Of a DNA stretch of 64,000 nucleotides, positions 22,760 to 33,976 are shown piece by piece. Made by a program: the position numbers and the translations under genes. The notes under the pieces are model-generated. The model was not told where the DNA came from. It saw only the letters and a program-made list of their open reading frames with translations, and searched no databases. The DNA lies in assembly GCF_000471905.2 (NCBI RefSeq), contig NW_006497511.1, forward strand, positions 191,382 to 255,381. The letters are read 5' to 3'. Origin of the DNA: Amborella trichopoda (lineage: Eukaryota; Streptophyta; Magnoliopsida; Amborellales; Amborellaceae). Numbering within the stretch: position 1 is the stretch's first letter; each line of letters starts with the position of its first letter.

Positions 22760-24245
22760 GTTGTCCTCATCAGGACCCACGATTATTTGGGTGACAGAAT
22801 GGAGACACATCGAACTAAGAACCGAGGTCGATTTAGATGACGAGAGAAATATCTTCCCAGTGTGCCCTCCTTATCCATTTGGAGCACTTATATCAACCAA
22901 AGAAGTAATCAAGACTGAAAAAGGAATAACACAGAGTCAAGTAGCTAAGAGTTGAAATCAAGAATTAGAATTCTTTGACCCAATATGTGCAAAAATTGAG
23001 CAGGTAGAAGATTAGAGAGAGCCCATCACTAGTTTCCTAAAACACGGTAGGCTCTCGGAAGATCATGTCGAACGCAACATCATACATCGAATGTCCACCA
23101 AGTATACCCTCCTTGAAGGAGATGCTCTCTTCAGACGGTTGTTTGAAGAGGTACTTCAGAAGCGGACTTCAGAACAAGTACTTCAGAAGAAGTACACTCA
23201 GGCATTTGTGGACTACACTCCTAAGCTCTATGAACGAATACGTAGCTTGGGATACTATTGACCTTCCATGATCTACGATTCCTTAAGCTACACTAAAGAG
23301 TGCCAAGTATGCCAAATACACTCCAGCTTGGTTCAGCAGCCTCCAGAGCGCTTACACCCTACGGTTGCATTATGGCCCTTCTCAATTTGGGTTATGGACA
23401 TCATAGGGCCTATTGACCCTCCTTTCGCAATGGGCCATGTTTTTATCCTAGCCACAACAGATTATTTCTCTAAGTGGACTGAAGCCGTCCTCCTCAAGTA
23501 GGTTCCTGGGACAATGATGGCCTACTTTGTTCGACATCATATCATATATCCCTTTGGACTGCAGGACCAGATTATATCTGACAATGATCCTCAATTTAAG
23601 AGTCATCACATCGATCACTTAGTTAACCAATTCAGTCTCAAATGGAGGTACTCGGCTATGTACCACCCTTAGGCGAATGGATTAGCTGAGACTTTCAATA
23701 AGACTCTATGCAACGTTTTAAGAAAGTCAGTATCAAAAACAAGGAAGAACTAACATGAGAAGCTTCCCGAAGCACTATGGTCTTATCGTACTATCGCACG
23801 AAGTGCTATTGATTCCACTCCTTATTCTCTGATCTATGAAGGTGAAGCAGTTTACCTCTCGAAATACAAATCCCTTCACTGCGATTCGCTATTCACTAAG
23901 GAATAACGAAGATGAGAGAGTCAAGTTCGATATCAAGAATTGGATGCACTCGATGGAAAGAGCCTAGACCTCAATAGAACCTTGAACTCAACCAAGGGAG
24001 AATGAAGAGGGCTTTTGACAACTCTATCAAGATCCTCTCATTCACTCGTGGTGATCTAGTCTTAGCTGTTAAGAGGCCTATTGTTATGCATGGCCGGCGT
24101 AAACGGAAGTTTGAGCCTAAGTGGGAAGGTCCCTTTATAGTAAAAAAAAGTCTCACCCAACGGACCCTACATACTGGTACATCCTAGAGGAGGGGAAGTA
24201 ATTACCCCTATCAATGGACGATACTTAAAGAAGTACTATCCGTGA
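22760..24245 (+). pseudogene. Integrase of Tat-1 pol
   Basis: The zinc-binding region ends in ECQVCQIHS (23268 frame). The catalytic core has the first Asp in WVMDIIGP (codon 23397-23399), the second in IISDNDPQF, and the Glu in ANGLAETFNKTL. Several TAG/TAA stops interrupt it, for example after YHP where relatives have Gln. A frameshift follows in the PLEIQIPSL segment. The C-terminal part (24002-24187) has GDLVLAVKRPI and KFEPKWEGPF, then a shift in an A8 run at about 24143-24150; the ancestral stop is at 24243-24245. No chromodomain is seen, as expected for Tat. Confidence 0.9.
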
Positions 24246-24311
24246 TGTGTATTCAAAAGAAAGGGACTCAATGCAAAAATAAGCAAGATAGTCCAAACAA
24301 ATTCTAACTCT

Positions 24312-24317
24312 TTTTAT
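24312..24317 (-). terminator. Antisense polyadenylation signal (Tat-1)
   Basis: TTTATT on the plus strand gives AATAAA on the minus strand. It lies in a stretch homologous to 63600-63650 of element D, which has the same signal at 63612. It closes the proposed antisense unit starting at the TATA box near 25847. Confidence 0.45.
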
Positions 24318-24588
24318 TGCAGTAGTTACAATTTACAAAGAAGCCCATTATTAGGGAGGTTACAACTCTCTTGCATCTGAGGATAAGAGGATGGTTAAAA
24401 ATCAAAACTTGTAGTTCCACTCTTGCATTTTAGGATAAGAGGACGACAGACCAAAGAAAGGCCCTTCTCATGAAGAAGAAGCGAAACCACTTGGGGAGTT
24501 AGCTTCAATTCATCTGACGGGTAAGAGGATGGTTATAGGCTAGAAGGGGAAGCGAAGCCACTCCAAGAAGTTAGCTTCAATCCATCTG

Positions 24589-24683
24589 ACGTGTATATCA
24601 AACATACAAGCCAGATATCTCACCTGACCTGTACATCAAACATACAACGTATGATTCATTCAACGTGTATATCAAACATACAA
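24589..24683. repeat. Three 21-bp repeats
   Basis: ACGTGTATATCAAACATACAA at 24589-24609 and 24663-24683, with a two-base variant at 24627-24647. Starts are 38 and 36 bp apart. Confidence 0.85.
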
Positions 24684-24859
24684 AGTAGGCTAGACCTGGC
24701 GAGGAACTTTCCTATGATGGAAAGCATACCCTGTTCATAGTGGATGCCCTTCCACAGAACAACATGGACCTCACTGTTGTGCTGGAGAATTTGGCTTCCA
24801 ACGAATACGACAAGCTTTGCCTTACCATCATTCACAACTTTTTGCCGACCCATGAACAT
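24656..24859 (-). pseudogene. Short antisense ORF in the Tat-1 3' UTR
   Basis: 67 codons opposite to the element's genes. The core VGSQILQHNSEVHVVLWKGI and the following HYEQGMLSIIGKFLAR match, with mostly conservative changes, the antisense frame of element D at 62937-63302. It lies in the same place: between the antisense TATA box and AATAAA. No known domain. It may be a real small antisense ORF or just conserved DNA read by chance in the same frame. Confidence 0.4.
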
Positions 24860-25783
24860 CGCCTCGCATAGCTCATCGCCAATGACTTACCGCCACATGT
24901 GAGCATTACTCTCCACATCATGACAGGCCACACTACTGATAAGCGCCATCTGAAGTCAGCGCCGGCTGTGTCTCGCCAGGGGAATGCCGGCTGAATTCTT
25001 AACGTCGGTTGCCTTGTTTAAGGATCAACGCCGATTGACTCAAACCATCAGTGTTGGTTGCCCCAGCGTCGATTGCACTTCTGTTAGTGCCAGACTTATC
25101 GCGACTGTTCGCTTCCTGAGATTCCTCTTTTTTGGGGCCTAAGTTTCTGCAGCCCCCTTAATGGTCACATGATCTCCAAGGGTGATGGTACACCTTCCCC
25201 GCGACAGTTCGCCTCCTGCAACCGTACACCTTCCATGACGGTCCACCTCCCATGACGGTCCACCTCCTGTGACCGTTCATCTCGAAACTTCTCCTACACG
25301 GCCAATAAAAAACTTTCCCGCCTGCATTTTTGATCGGGAGGTCACCAGAACCTCACAAAAAACTTCTGCGAACTCCCTTGTCGTTCCTGGAAAACCTCTG
25401 CAATACTGCTAAAAACCCCCGGGAAACCCTTAAAACCACTGAAAAATCGTTTCAAAACTTGTGAAAATGCTTGTCATTGCACTTCCTGCCTCTTCTACCT
25501 TAAAAAAATACGAAGGCCAGAGCCCTGCCCTCCACCATAAAGTTCTCTATGCTAAAAAATCTCTCTGCAAGTTCACCAAATTCTTGGCAAAGTCTGCTTG
25601 TCGAAGGTCTTCCCTGTAAAACCATCGGGAATCCCACTCTATGGCGAAAACCTTCCCTGCAAAACTTTTACTGGAGTCCCACTGCTGGCCGAAACTTCAA
25701 CCGGGCACCCTCTCCTCACTGTTAAAGAAAAATTATGTTTAAGTTTTTTTTACCCTTGGTGAAAAGTAAAGAAAACGGGATTC

Positions 25784-25838
25784 CTCCCCCCCCCCCCTCG
25801 ACCCCTCCCCTCCCAGCCCCCCTCCCCCCCCCTCCCCT
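25784..25838. repeat. C-rich tract (G-rich on the minus strand)
   Basis: C runs of up to 13 separated by T, TCGA or AG. On the minus strand this makes at least four G runs of four or more, compatible with a G-quadruplex. C and D have only a single GGGGG here, so this is an expansion specific to Tat-1. Confidence 0.85.
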
Positions 25839-25840
25839 CT

Positions 25841-25847
25841 TTATATA
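25841..25847 (-). promoter_or_regulatory. Antisense TATA box in the Tat-1 3' UTR
   Basis: TATATAA on the minus strand, after CAGTTTGTGAGGGG, in a block aligning with 42500-42560 of C and 62050-62110 of D, which have TATATAAG. It points away from the 3' LTR, toward integrase. Antisense promoter activity is inferred. Confidence 0.55.
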
Positions 25848-26301
25848 GACCACGCTACCCTCGTACACCCCTCACAAACTGAGAATCCCAGTTGCATCCA
25901 AGGGAAGCCAAACGACGATGAGCCAGGATGGGCTTTGGCTTGAGGCCCGAGTCAACACTCATATCCGCCTGTAAAATTCCAACAAATGGGTCAGAACGGG
26001 TCAGGCTCGACTCATGACTCAAGTATCAATCCATGCTCAGCGCTGGTTGACTTAGCGTCAGGTGAATTTCAAATGACCTTAGTGTCGGTTGACTTAGAAC
26101 CAGTTGTGTTCAAATGATGCCACGGGTCGTTCACAGTGCTAGCTGAGTTTTTAACGACCTAGCGCCGGTTGTGTTTTTAAGAACTCAGCGCCGGTTGAAC
26201 ACTCGCAAGAAATAATAATCGTTACACCTGACGCCGGCTGTATTTCCAGCAGCCTATTGTCACCTACTCCAGGCTGAAGCCTTACGTGTCCTATCACTAT
26301 C

Positions 26302-26462
26302 CTCAGTGGAGTTTCACCTAGGTCGTTGCACCCAAGCCGTGACTTGTCTCCCCAGTGGAGTTGCACTCAGGCCGTTGCACCCAAGCCGTGACTTGTCATC
26401 CCCAGTGGAGTTGCACCCAGGACGTTGCACCCAAACCGTGACCTATCATCCCCAGTGGAGTT
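26302..26462. repeat. ~58-bp tandem repeat
   Basis: Three units of CCCAGTGGAGTTGCAC, then CCGTTGCACCCAAGCCGTGA. Reverse-oriented diverged counterparts occur in C (about 42000-42080) and D (about 61430-61550). Confidence 0.8.
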
Positions 26463-26811
26463 AGGAGCTATCCCTCATCCCCATGGGAGTCACACCTAAA
26501 CTGCAGCCCATTATCCCCAGTGGAGTTAGGGTCATTCTTACCGCTTCAATTCCCAGTGGGTCTGTTTCACACCAAGCTATCTTATCCCCAGGAAGTTGGG
26601 TTATCTATTCTCCATAGAATCTCGGTTTTCACCCCAGGGAGTACGCTTATCCCCCTAAGTCTTAGTGAAGTTCGCTTCTATTGACCATCCTTCATTAGGT
26701 CACCATTTCCATCTGAGCCCTCAGTTTGTGGATGGTCTTGATCATTTTATCCTCAAGGAGTCGGATTGCCATCCATAGACCAATTCCCCATGGAGCTTCA
26801 CCTACATGGAG

Positions 26812-27690
26812 ACACACATAATGGTCTACATACACGACCCTAAACTGCATGGTCCAAACTATATGACCTTAAGATGTAACGAAAGTCTAGTTGCACAACC
26901 TTAATCCTCATAGTCCTAATTGCATGACTTTAAAATTGCATAGCTATGGTCTAGATGCACAACCCTAAAGTCCATGGTCCAAACTATACGACCGTATATT
27001 GTAAAGGAGGTCTAGTTGCACGACTCCAAACTTCATAACCATGGTCCAAAATATACGACCTTAAACTGTTGTGGGGGTCTAGTTGCACCTCAAGCTGCTA
27101 GGTCCTAGTTGCATGACTCTAAACTGCATAACCGTGGTCCAAACTATATGACCTTAAACTGTAGCGGAGGTCAAGTTATATGACCTTAAACTACATGGTC
27201 CTAGTTGCATGACTTTAAAACTGCATAGCTATGGTCCAGCTGTATGATCTTAAACCATAGTCTACGTCCTAGCCACATGATGATAAAAGGCTCAGCACCA
27301 TGGTCCAAACTATACAACCTTAAATTGTAAGGGAGGTCTAGTTACATGACCCTAAACTGCATGGTCATAGTTGCATGACTTTAAAACTGTATAGCTATGG
27401 TCCGTGCTGCATGACCCTAAACTGCATAGCCCACGGTCCTAGTTATATGACTTTAAACTACATAACCACGGTTCAGCTGTATGACCTTAAACCATAGTCT
27501 ATGTCCTAACTGCATAACGATAAAAGGCTCAGCACCATGGTTTGAACTATATGACCTTAAACTGTAGCGGAGATCTAGTTGCACGACCTTAAACTTCACT
27601 GTCCTAGTTGTATGACTTTAAACTGCATAACCACAGTCCAGCTGTATGACCTTAAATCATAGTGCACATCCTGACCTCATGACGATAAAC
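26812..27690. repeat. ~30-bp satellite-like array (Tat-1)
   Basis: Roughly 25-30 degenerate units with the core TGCATGACCTTAAACTGCAT and a preceding GGTC, giving GGTC-(9-10 nt)-GACC in nearly every unit. The same array, inverted because the elements are inverted, is at 40370-41660 (C) and 60250-61100 (D). Confidence 0.85.
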
Positions 27691-28504
27691 TACTTTGCAT
27701 AGGTCCATGAGGCGTGAACATAAACTAGAACCCACACACGCGCACACGCCTTTACGTGCACTTTCACACACGCTTTCCTAACCTACTCGTTAGTATGCGT
27801 GCACCACCTTCACTACCTCGCCAGTGAGTTCATTACTTCATCACCATACCTTATTCCCCAGTGAGTCTCACCCTCACTCACAAAATGGCGAACCATCCTG
27901 CCGTCCAAACTTGTTGTAAGTTAGTGGGTCACCATCGTCCACTCACACTTCATACATCATCCATATTTGATAGGTAGCCCAATGTCATTTCCCTAAGTGA
28001 GTCAAACCACCACCATACTCACTCCATGGCCTCCACAGACTGCCATTCATCACCACCACGGTGCACTTGTATGAACTTAAACCATAGTGCACGTCCAAGC
28101 CACATGATGTTCAAATGTTTCGTTCAGGTCCCGGAGGCATGACCTTAAACATGCCTTCGCAAAAAAAGATGAAATAACGAGAGTGGTGTATACCTGAGCA
28201 AGGGAACGCCATGAGTAAAAATGATGGATGGGCATGGTCATGAAACCATGAGTAAAAGAGTTCCGTGAATAAAACAAAACCGAGCAAGGTGAAAACTCGA
28301 AAGGGGATGAAAATGGTGGACATGGACGAAAGGTCATGGGTAAACAAGCCCCAAAATAAAAAAAAAGTTGGTGAAAACCGTCTCAACGGCATAGCTTCCC
28401 AAATTCAAGTAAAAATCCACAAAGGAAGCTTGGACCAAATAGGTTGATGCAGCACTCTGGGCTTCAGCCCTCACTCAAAAGAAGAAAATCCCTGGTGTGT
28501 CACT

Positions 28505-28783
28505 ATGCCAAGAATCAAAAAATATGAGCTTCAAGGAAAAGATTCCGACAACCTGAGTATAGTTGCAAAAGTACTCGAAAGACAGAAGACTCGCCAAGAC
28601 GGCAAGAAGAGTCTCATGAGGAAGAACATTATTCCCACGAGGTCACAACTACACTCTAGAAACTATAAAGGCCAGAAACTGACAAAGCCAGGAAGAAACG
28701 TGCCAGATACTTCATCTTGCCTAGCCGACACGACCAGACCTTCGGGATCGGCTAATAAACCTGCCCCAGACTGGAAACGGTAG
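28505..28783 (+). pseudogene. Small basic sense ORF near the 3' LTR
   Basis: 92 codons, rich in Lys and Arg, with KYELQGKD and an LERQKTRQDGK-SLMRKNII stretch closely shared with the sense-strand ORF of C at 39753-40064. In D the matching DNA (about 59750-59890) is frameshifted. No recognised domain. Coding function is uncertain, since the DNA is also conserved. Confidence 0.35.
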
Positions 28784-28936
28784 ACAAGACCTACAGTGAT
28801 GATTTGATCCCTCAAAAAAGTCTCTTCTCCCCCTAAAGTCTCCACGGACGGACCCGCGACTAATGCATCCTTACGTTAGAGCATCCTAGTTACACCGTTA
28901 CATGAATCTCCTTGGCGTTCACGTGGTCTTGTGGCT

Positions 28937-28950
28937 AAGAAGAAAAAAAG
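28937..28950 (+). other. Polypurine tract candidate
   Basis: AAGAAGAAAAAAAG, 74 bp before the 3' LTR. C (39362-39373) and D (59141-59152) have the same AGGAAGAAAAAA-type run 75-76 bp from their LTRs. The sequence directly at the LTR (GGCGAGGCAAGC) is less purine-rich. Which one primes plus-strand synthesis is unclear. Confidence 0.45.
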
Positions 28951-29024
28951 TAAACACCGAAGGAAATTTTTCAAAGGATTGTCCTTCTTGCTTCTCTTGA
29001 AGCACAACATTTGGCGAGGCAAGC

Positions 29025-32000
29025 TGTTTGAATGTATTTTTCAACATCTTAGTCCCTGATAGGAAGCAGGTCAATAAAGCCTACAAAACAATGGAAATTC
29101 TTGACGGTCTAAGAATGACCCCAGAATTGGTCAAGATCTTCATCAACAATTCAAAGACCACTGCCAAGTTTCATTGCGATCAGACATGTCTAAGGCAGTG
29201 ATCACAAAGAAACAATTTCAGCGAAATTGATCTCTAGCACCCTAAACTAGACCTAGTAACTAGAGCCATACTTTTGATATGTCAAACAGTTATGGGATCA
29301 CCATCATTAGATCCGGTACGGTCGAAGACCCTTATGGGTCAAGTTTTGGCTTAATCGGGCATTCTAAGACAAAGTTATGGGTAAAAGACTAAAAAGGAGT
29401 AGGCCCACACTATTCCTGTGTGGCCTCACTCCATCAAAACACCATTAAAGGTGGCTGTTTTTACAGTCACGGGCAGTCACTTTCAGGGCCTATATCTCAC
29501 TCATTCTAAGTCAGATTGCTCCCAAATTTGGTGAACATGTTCGTCTCATCAAGACGAGCAATTCGATATGTGGTACGCTCTGTGACGACTCCCGAACAGA
29601 GAGAAAAACTAAATGAAAGTAGTTGATCTGTGAAGGAAGTTGTAGAACATTCGGTAGCAGTATCGCTCGTTCGAGCAGCCAGATCAGGATGCTCGCATAC
29701 CCGATCGACATGAAACCAATTGCATTATGTGTGTGAGGTTCGAGGCTATCTTTGGTCCGAACCTCGTGTACGATGAACGATTGGATTTCATATACAAAGG
29801 CGTCAAAGCTGCTGTAAAATTCGGCCGTCGAATTTCAAGATTTTGGTAAAAAACTCAAGACGACAAAATCTTCATTCGGACACGAATCAAGCTACGTTTG
29901 TTGTAATATGATCGTGACGACATGCTCAGTGTGATTCAATGAAGAAATCACAAAGAAACATCAAGAAACGAGCACACAATCGATTCGAAGTTTTCAAGAT
30001 TCATCCAAAATTCAAGTCTCATGATCATGACTCTAAAACATGATTCATGACCGAAGTTGGTATCAAATGATCACCATGCTGATCCCTACAAGAAAATAAT
30101 AATCTTTCGATTAAATGGGCATCAGAACGACTCCGGGTCAGCCATGAAAGATCACACAAGTTCTCGGGCAGCAGCATGGATTGTTATGAAATTCAACACA
30201 TTATTAAGCAGGGGAAAAACAATCTTTTTGCACCCATTTTTAGAATTTCTTTAAATTCAATTAAATTGTAATTTTCTTCAATTCTAGCTAGTTTTTGGGT
30301 CTACACCCACGTTTTAGCCCAATTCTATATAGACATTCAAAGCTAAATTGTGAGGACCTTGGGTTCATTTCTCATTGATTCAATAAAATTTCCATTCTTA
30401 CGGAAGTTCTTGGGTACATCTTGGAGAGAGAGAGGAGAGGAAAGAAAAGGGCTGATACCCTTTGGGCAGGTAACTTTCTATCTCCTCCCCTCTATCTTAC
30501 CTCTATCTCTTTCTCTATCCTCCCCTATTTCTCATTCCTATCTCTATCTCTCTTCTTCTCGTCTCTATCTCCTTCTCTTTTGAAGCCAGTCGGTGAAGTC
30601 TAGCGCCGGTTGGATTTCTCTCTCTTGTTCACTTCTGAAGCAAGCCAGCAAAGTCTAGCACCGGTTATATTTCTCTCTCTCTCCTTTTTTGAAGCCAGTC
30701 GGTGAAGTCTAGTGCCGGTTGGATCTCTCTTTCTCTCTCCTTCTCTCTTGAAGCCAGTCAGTGAAGCCTATCGCCATCTGGATTTCTCTCTCTCCTTCTC
30801 TTATGAAGACAGTCGACGAAGTCTAACACCGATTAAATTTCTCTCTCTCATTCTCTTTTGAAGCCAGTCGATGAAGCCTAGCGTCGACTCTATTTTTCTC
30901 TATCCTTCTCTTCTTAAGCCAGTCGGTGAAGCCTAGCGCTGGTTGGATTTCTCTCTTTCTTTCTCTTCTGAAGCCAGTCAGCGAAGCCTAGCGCCGGTTG
31001 GATTTTTCTCTCTCCTTCTCCGGCAGTCGATGAACCCTAACATCGATTGGATTTATCTCTCTCCTTCTCTTACAGTTGGCAAAGCCTAGCACCGATTGGA
31101 TGTCTCTTCCTCCTTTTCTGTCACAGTCGGCGAAGCCTAACGCCGGCATGATCAATCTCTCTTACTTCTCTTCCATCACAACCGGTGTAAGCCTAGCGTC
31201 GGCTGAGTCTCTCCTTCTCTCTTCTTCTGACATAATCAGTGAAGCTTAGCACCGACTACATTTTCTCTCTCATCTTTTGACAGTCGGTGAAGCCTAGCAC
31301 TGACTACATCCTCTCTCTCTTCTTTTGACAGTTGGTGAGTACTAACTATATTTTCTCTCTCTTCTTCTAACACAGTTGATAAAGCTTAAGATCGATTGTA
31401 TTTTCTCTCTCTACTTCGGACAGTCGATGAAGCTTAATCGGAATGCATTTTCTCTCTCTTCTTCTGACACAATCGATGAAGTCTAGCATCGATTGTATTT
31501 TCTCTCTCTTCTCCTCACAATCAATGAAGGCTAACGTCGACTGTGTTTTCTCTCTTTTCTTCAGGCATAATCGATGATGCCTAGTGCTGACTGCATCTTC
31601 TCTCTCCAATTCTCTATATAACACAGTCGGTGCAGCCTAGCACTGACTGCATTTTCTCTCTCTTCCTTTTAACACAGGCAGTAATACCTAGCGTCGACTG
31701 TGTCTTCCTTCCCTCTCTCTCTTTTATTCTCCCGCCTTTCATACTCTTATCTTCCTTTCTTCTCCCTCCCTCCTTCTGTTCCCTTCTTCTCTTACTTCAC
31801 TTCTTATTCTTTCTTCATAACCATCAATCTATTACTCTTTCATTCGACTAAGAGGGATTGAGGTTAGCCTCTCTAGGTAGTCCTATCGTCTAGTCGTAAT
31901 ATTGTTGTGCCATGATTACATGACTCACTTTATTGCCATGGCAAACTAACCAGCGTGCTTAGCTAGTTGGTACTTGTGGGTAACACTTGCCTCCGTTCTC

Positions 32001-32117
32001 CAATGAGGTTCCCGAGAGAGCGATCTCAAAAACATCCTGGGTCTTCCCTATAAACCCGAGATGCATGTCGCTCGATCTCCAAAAGGATCGGGAGGGTGAG
32101 ATTGAGGCACCTAACCA
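29025..32117 (+). repeat. 3' LTR of Tat-1
   Basis: TGTTTGAATG to CCTAACCA, 3093 bp. It is shorter than the 5' LTR because the segment matching about 12550-13530 is deleted at 31976-31981. TATATAGA is at 30326-30333 and AATAAA at 30382-30387. Confidence 0.9.
30586..31702 (+). repeat. Hairpin array, 3' LTR of Tat-1
   Basis: About 22 units of the CCAGTCGGTG / AAGCCTAG / CGCCGGTTGG type with pyrimidine linkers. Same order and similar unit number as the 5' LTR array. Confidence 0.85.
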
Positions 32118-33753
32118 CTCTACTCTACCATACGGAGAGGAAGTTAGGGCAATGGTCCAAGGAATAGAACTCTTGGGTTGACTCTGAGGGGTATTCAGTT
32201 GAGCGTATGTCGAATAGAGGGTTGTTGCACGGAGCCACATGTTTACTTTGTTTATGCTGGAATCACGAAGGGGAAAGTCGCAAAGGGAGACAGGACTGCG
32301 GGTTCCATGACTTCGAGTCCTTCAGCATGACGAGAGTGATAGAACGAAAGGGAAAGAGATGGGACCGCACGCTTGTTGCGGGTCTAGATTGTTGCGTGGG
32401 GTAAGCAATGAGTGGAGAGAGAGAATGGGAGAAAAGAGTAGAGAGAATGGGCTTGAGGCATGGCCTAGCCTAAGAGAAGGAGCGAGAGAATGAGACTGTG
32501 CACTCAGGATGGGTTAGGGATATTTTCTCTCTCCTCACCGCGGGACCCAAGGATTAGAAGCAAAAGACAAGTGAATACAAGCTTAATGCCTCAATTTTTT
32601 TAATGAATGATCTAGCCCTTTTACAATTGACCTAAGCTTATTTATATAGAGGACCCACCGAACAGGGGTGGATGCTCAAAACTAAGCCAAATCATAATTA
32701 AAAGAAATTACAGTAAAATTCGAATTTAGGAATAATGACCAAAATTCCCCTTAACGCTTTTGCGCTAATGATAAAACCATCCCTCTTTGAGAGGCCTTTC
32801 ACCATTGCCAGATCTTGGAAGCTTTTTCGGATGCTTGTGGTGGTGATTCAGACAATCCATCATCGTAGTCTTGATGCTTGCTTGATTTTAAAGAGTTTGA
32901 TTTATTTTGATCATCTTGAGACAAACGTTTTTCTCGAGAGGTAGAAATCCGGCTAGATCGTGAAATTTGGCCGTCAATGCAATGCGATCCATGGTGTTCC
33001 GAGTCTTTATTTTGATTGCAATTTAATGAGAAGACTACCACTGTCATTTCACCCGTTTTGGTTCTTGCTTGAAGTTCTTTTTAAATTCTGGAGATCATCG
33101 GAAAAAAGGGATTCCGGTGACTGGGAGATCTTCCTTTCTTCATCCATAGAATTTGTGATTATCCGACCTTAAATTGAGTCTAAAAGTTATACCAACTTAT
33201 AGCCCTTCATGACACGGTCTCATTAGACCTATCTTTATGATGCTTCAATGTACAGATCTCAAGTTATTGCTTCATGAAGTTCAAAATGTCTTTTCTTCAA
33301 AAGTTGTGATTTCTATGGTTTCGGGCTCATCTTCTCTCTAGAAAAGCTTTTGGTTCTGGGTCATATCACGACGCATGCCATATGCCAAAATGACTGGGTC
33401 GTTGAGACCTAGCTTATGTCCCAATTTGAGCTAACTTCGACTCCAAATGAGTAACATGTGGGTGTTTGTATGTCATCCAGAGATGCGAAGAACACAACCT
33501 TCATTATTGGGGATTGTTTTGGTGAGGCCACACAACAATAGTGTAAAACCTATCCATTTGTGGTAATTTGGGCCTAGAATATTCTTGGGAGGTTTGATTG
33601 AGCCCGAATTTGGTCCCTGGGGTTTTTTCGACGTTCTGGTTGCAATGAAAATGCACTGTTTGGAAGCCCTTAGAATAGGGATGTAGTTATATGGTCTCTT
33701 TTTGACATGCTAATATTCTTTCCAAGGTTGCCTAGTTTTAGGCTTATTTTACA
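32118..33753 (-). repeat. LTR of element A, distal part
   Basis: Resumes after the Tat-1 insertion. It contains a minus-strand TATA box (CTCTATATAA, about 32640-32652) and U3-like sequence; a plausible LTR start (TGTAAAATAAGCC on the minus strand) is at 33753. It is too diverged from the main LTR family for confident alignment. Small ORFs here have no recognised content. Confidence 0.55.
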
Positions 33754-33976
33754 GTGTACCCTTGATCTGGAGGTGTCTTGAGTACCAGCAGAACCAAGTC
33801 ATCACTGACACTCTCCTCATTTGTACCAGGGATGTCAATACCTAAAAAATGATGTATAACATGGTGGAGACGAAGTCTTTCAAAGACTTTCTTAATATTT
33901 TGGATATGACTTCTTCTCTCATTGGACTTTACTACGAGATCCTCTACGTAGCATTCCACTTCTTTATTCAACATAT
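33754..33976 (-). pseudogene. RT fragment in an older minus-strand element
   Basis: 33861-33974 encodes the RT active-site region on the minus strand: NKEVECYVEDLVVKS then IKKVFERLRLHH, matching the Tat-1 RT. The metal-binding motif reads YVED instead of YVDD. The following residues do not continue as RT, so a deletion joins it to other sequence. It is cut at 33976 by LTR B. Confidence 0.8.

Larger units (their letters stand above)
24246..29024 (+). other. 3' UTR of Tat-1, repeat-rich
   Basis: A 4.8 kb stretch between integrase and the 3' LTR without pol or gag similarity. It is colinear, in order, with the 3' UTRs of C (39287-43600) and D (59065-63700), though highly diverged. Large hypervariable 3' UTRs containing tandem repeats are established for Tat/Ogre elements. 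Separate components are listed below. Confidence 0.8.

Noticed and set aside
26812..27690. Centromeric satellite
   Set aside because: The array is short, degenerate and located inside a retrotransposon 3' UTR; nothing points to a centromere.
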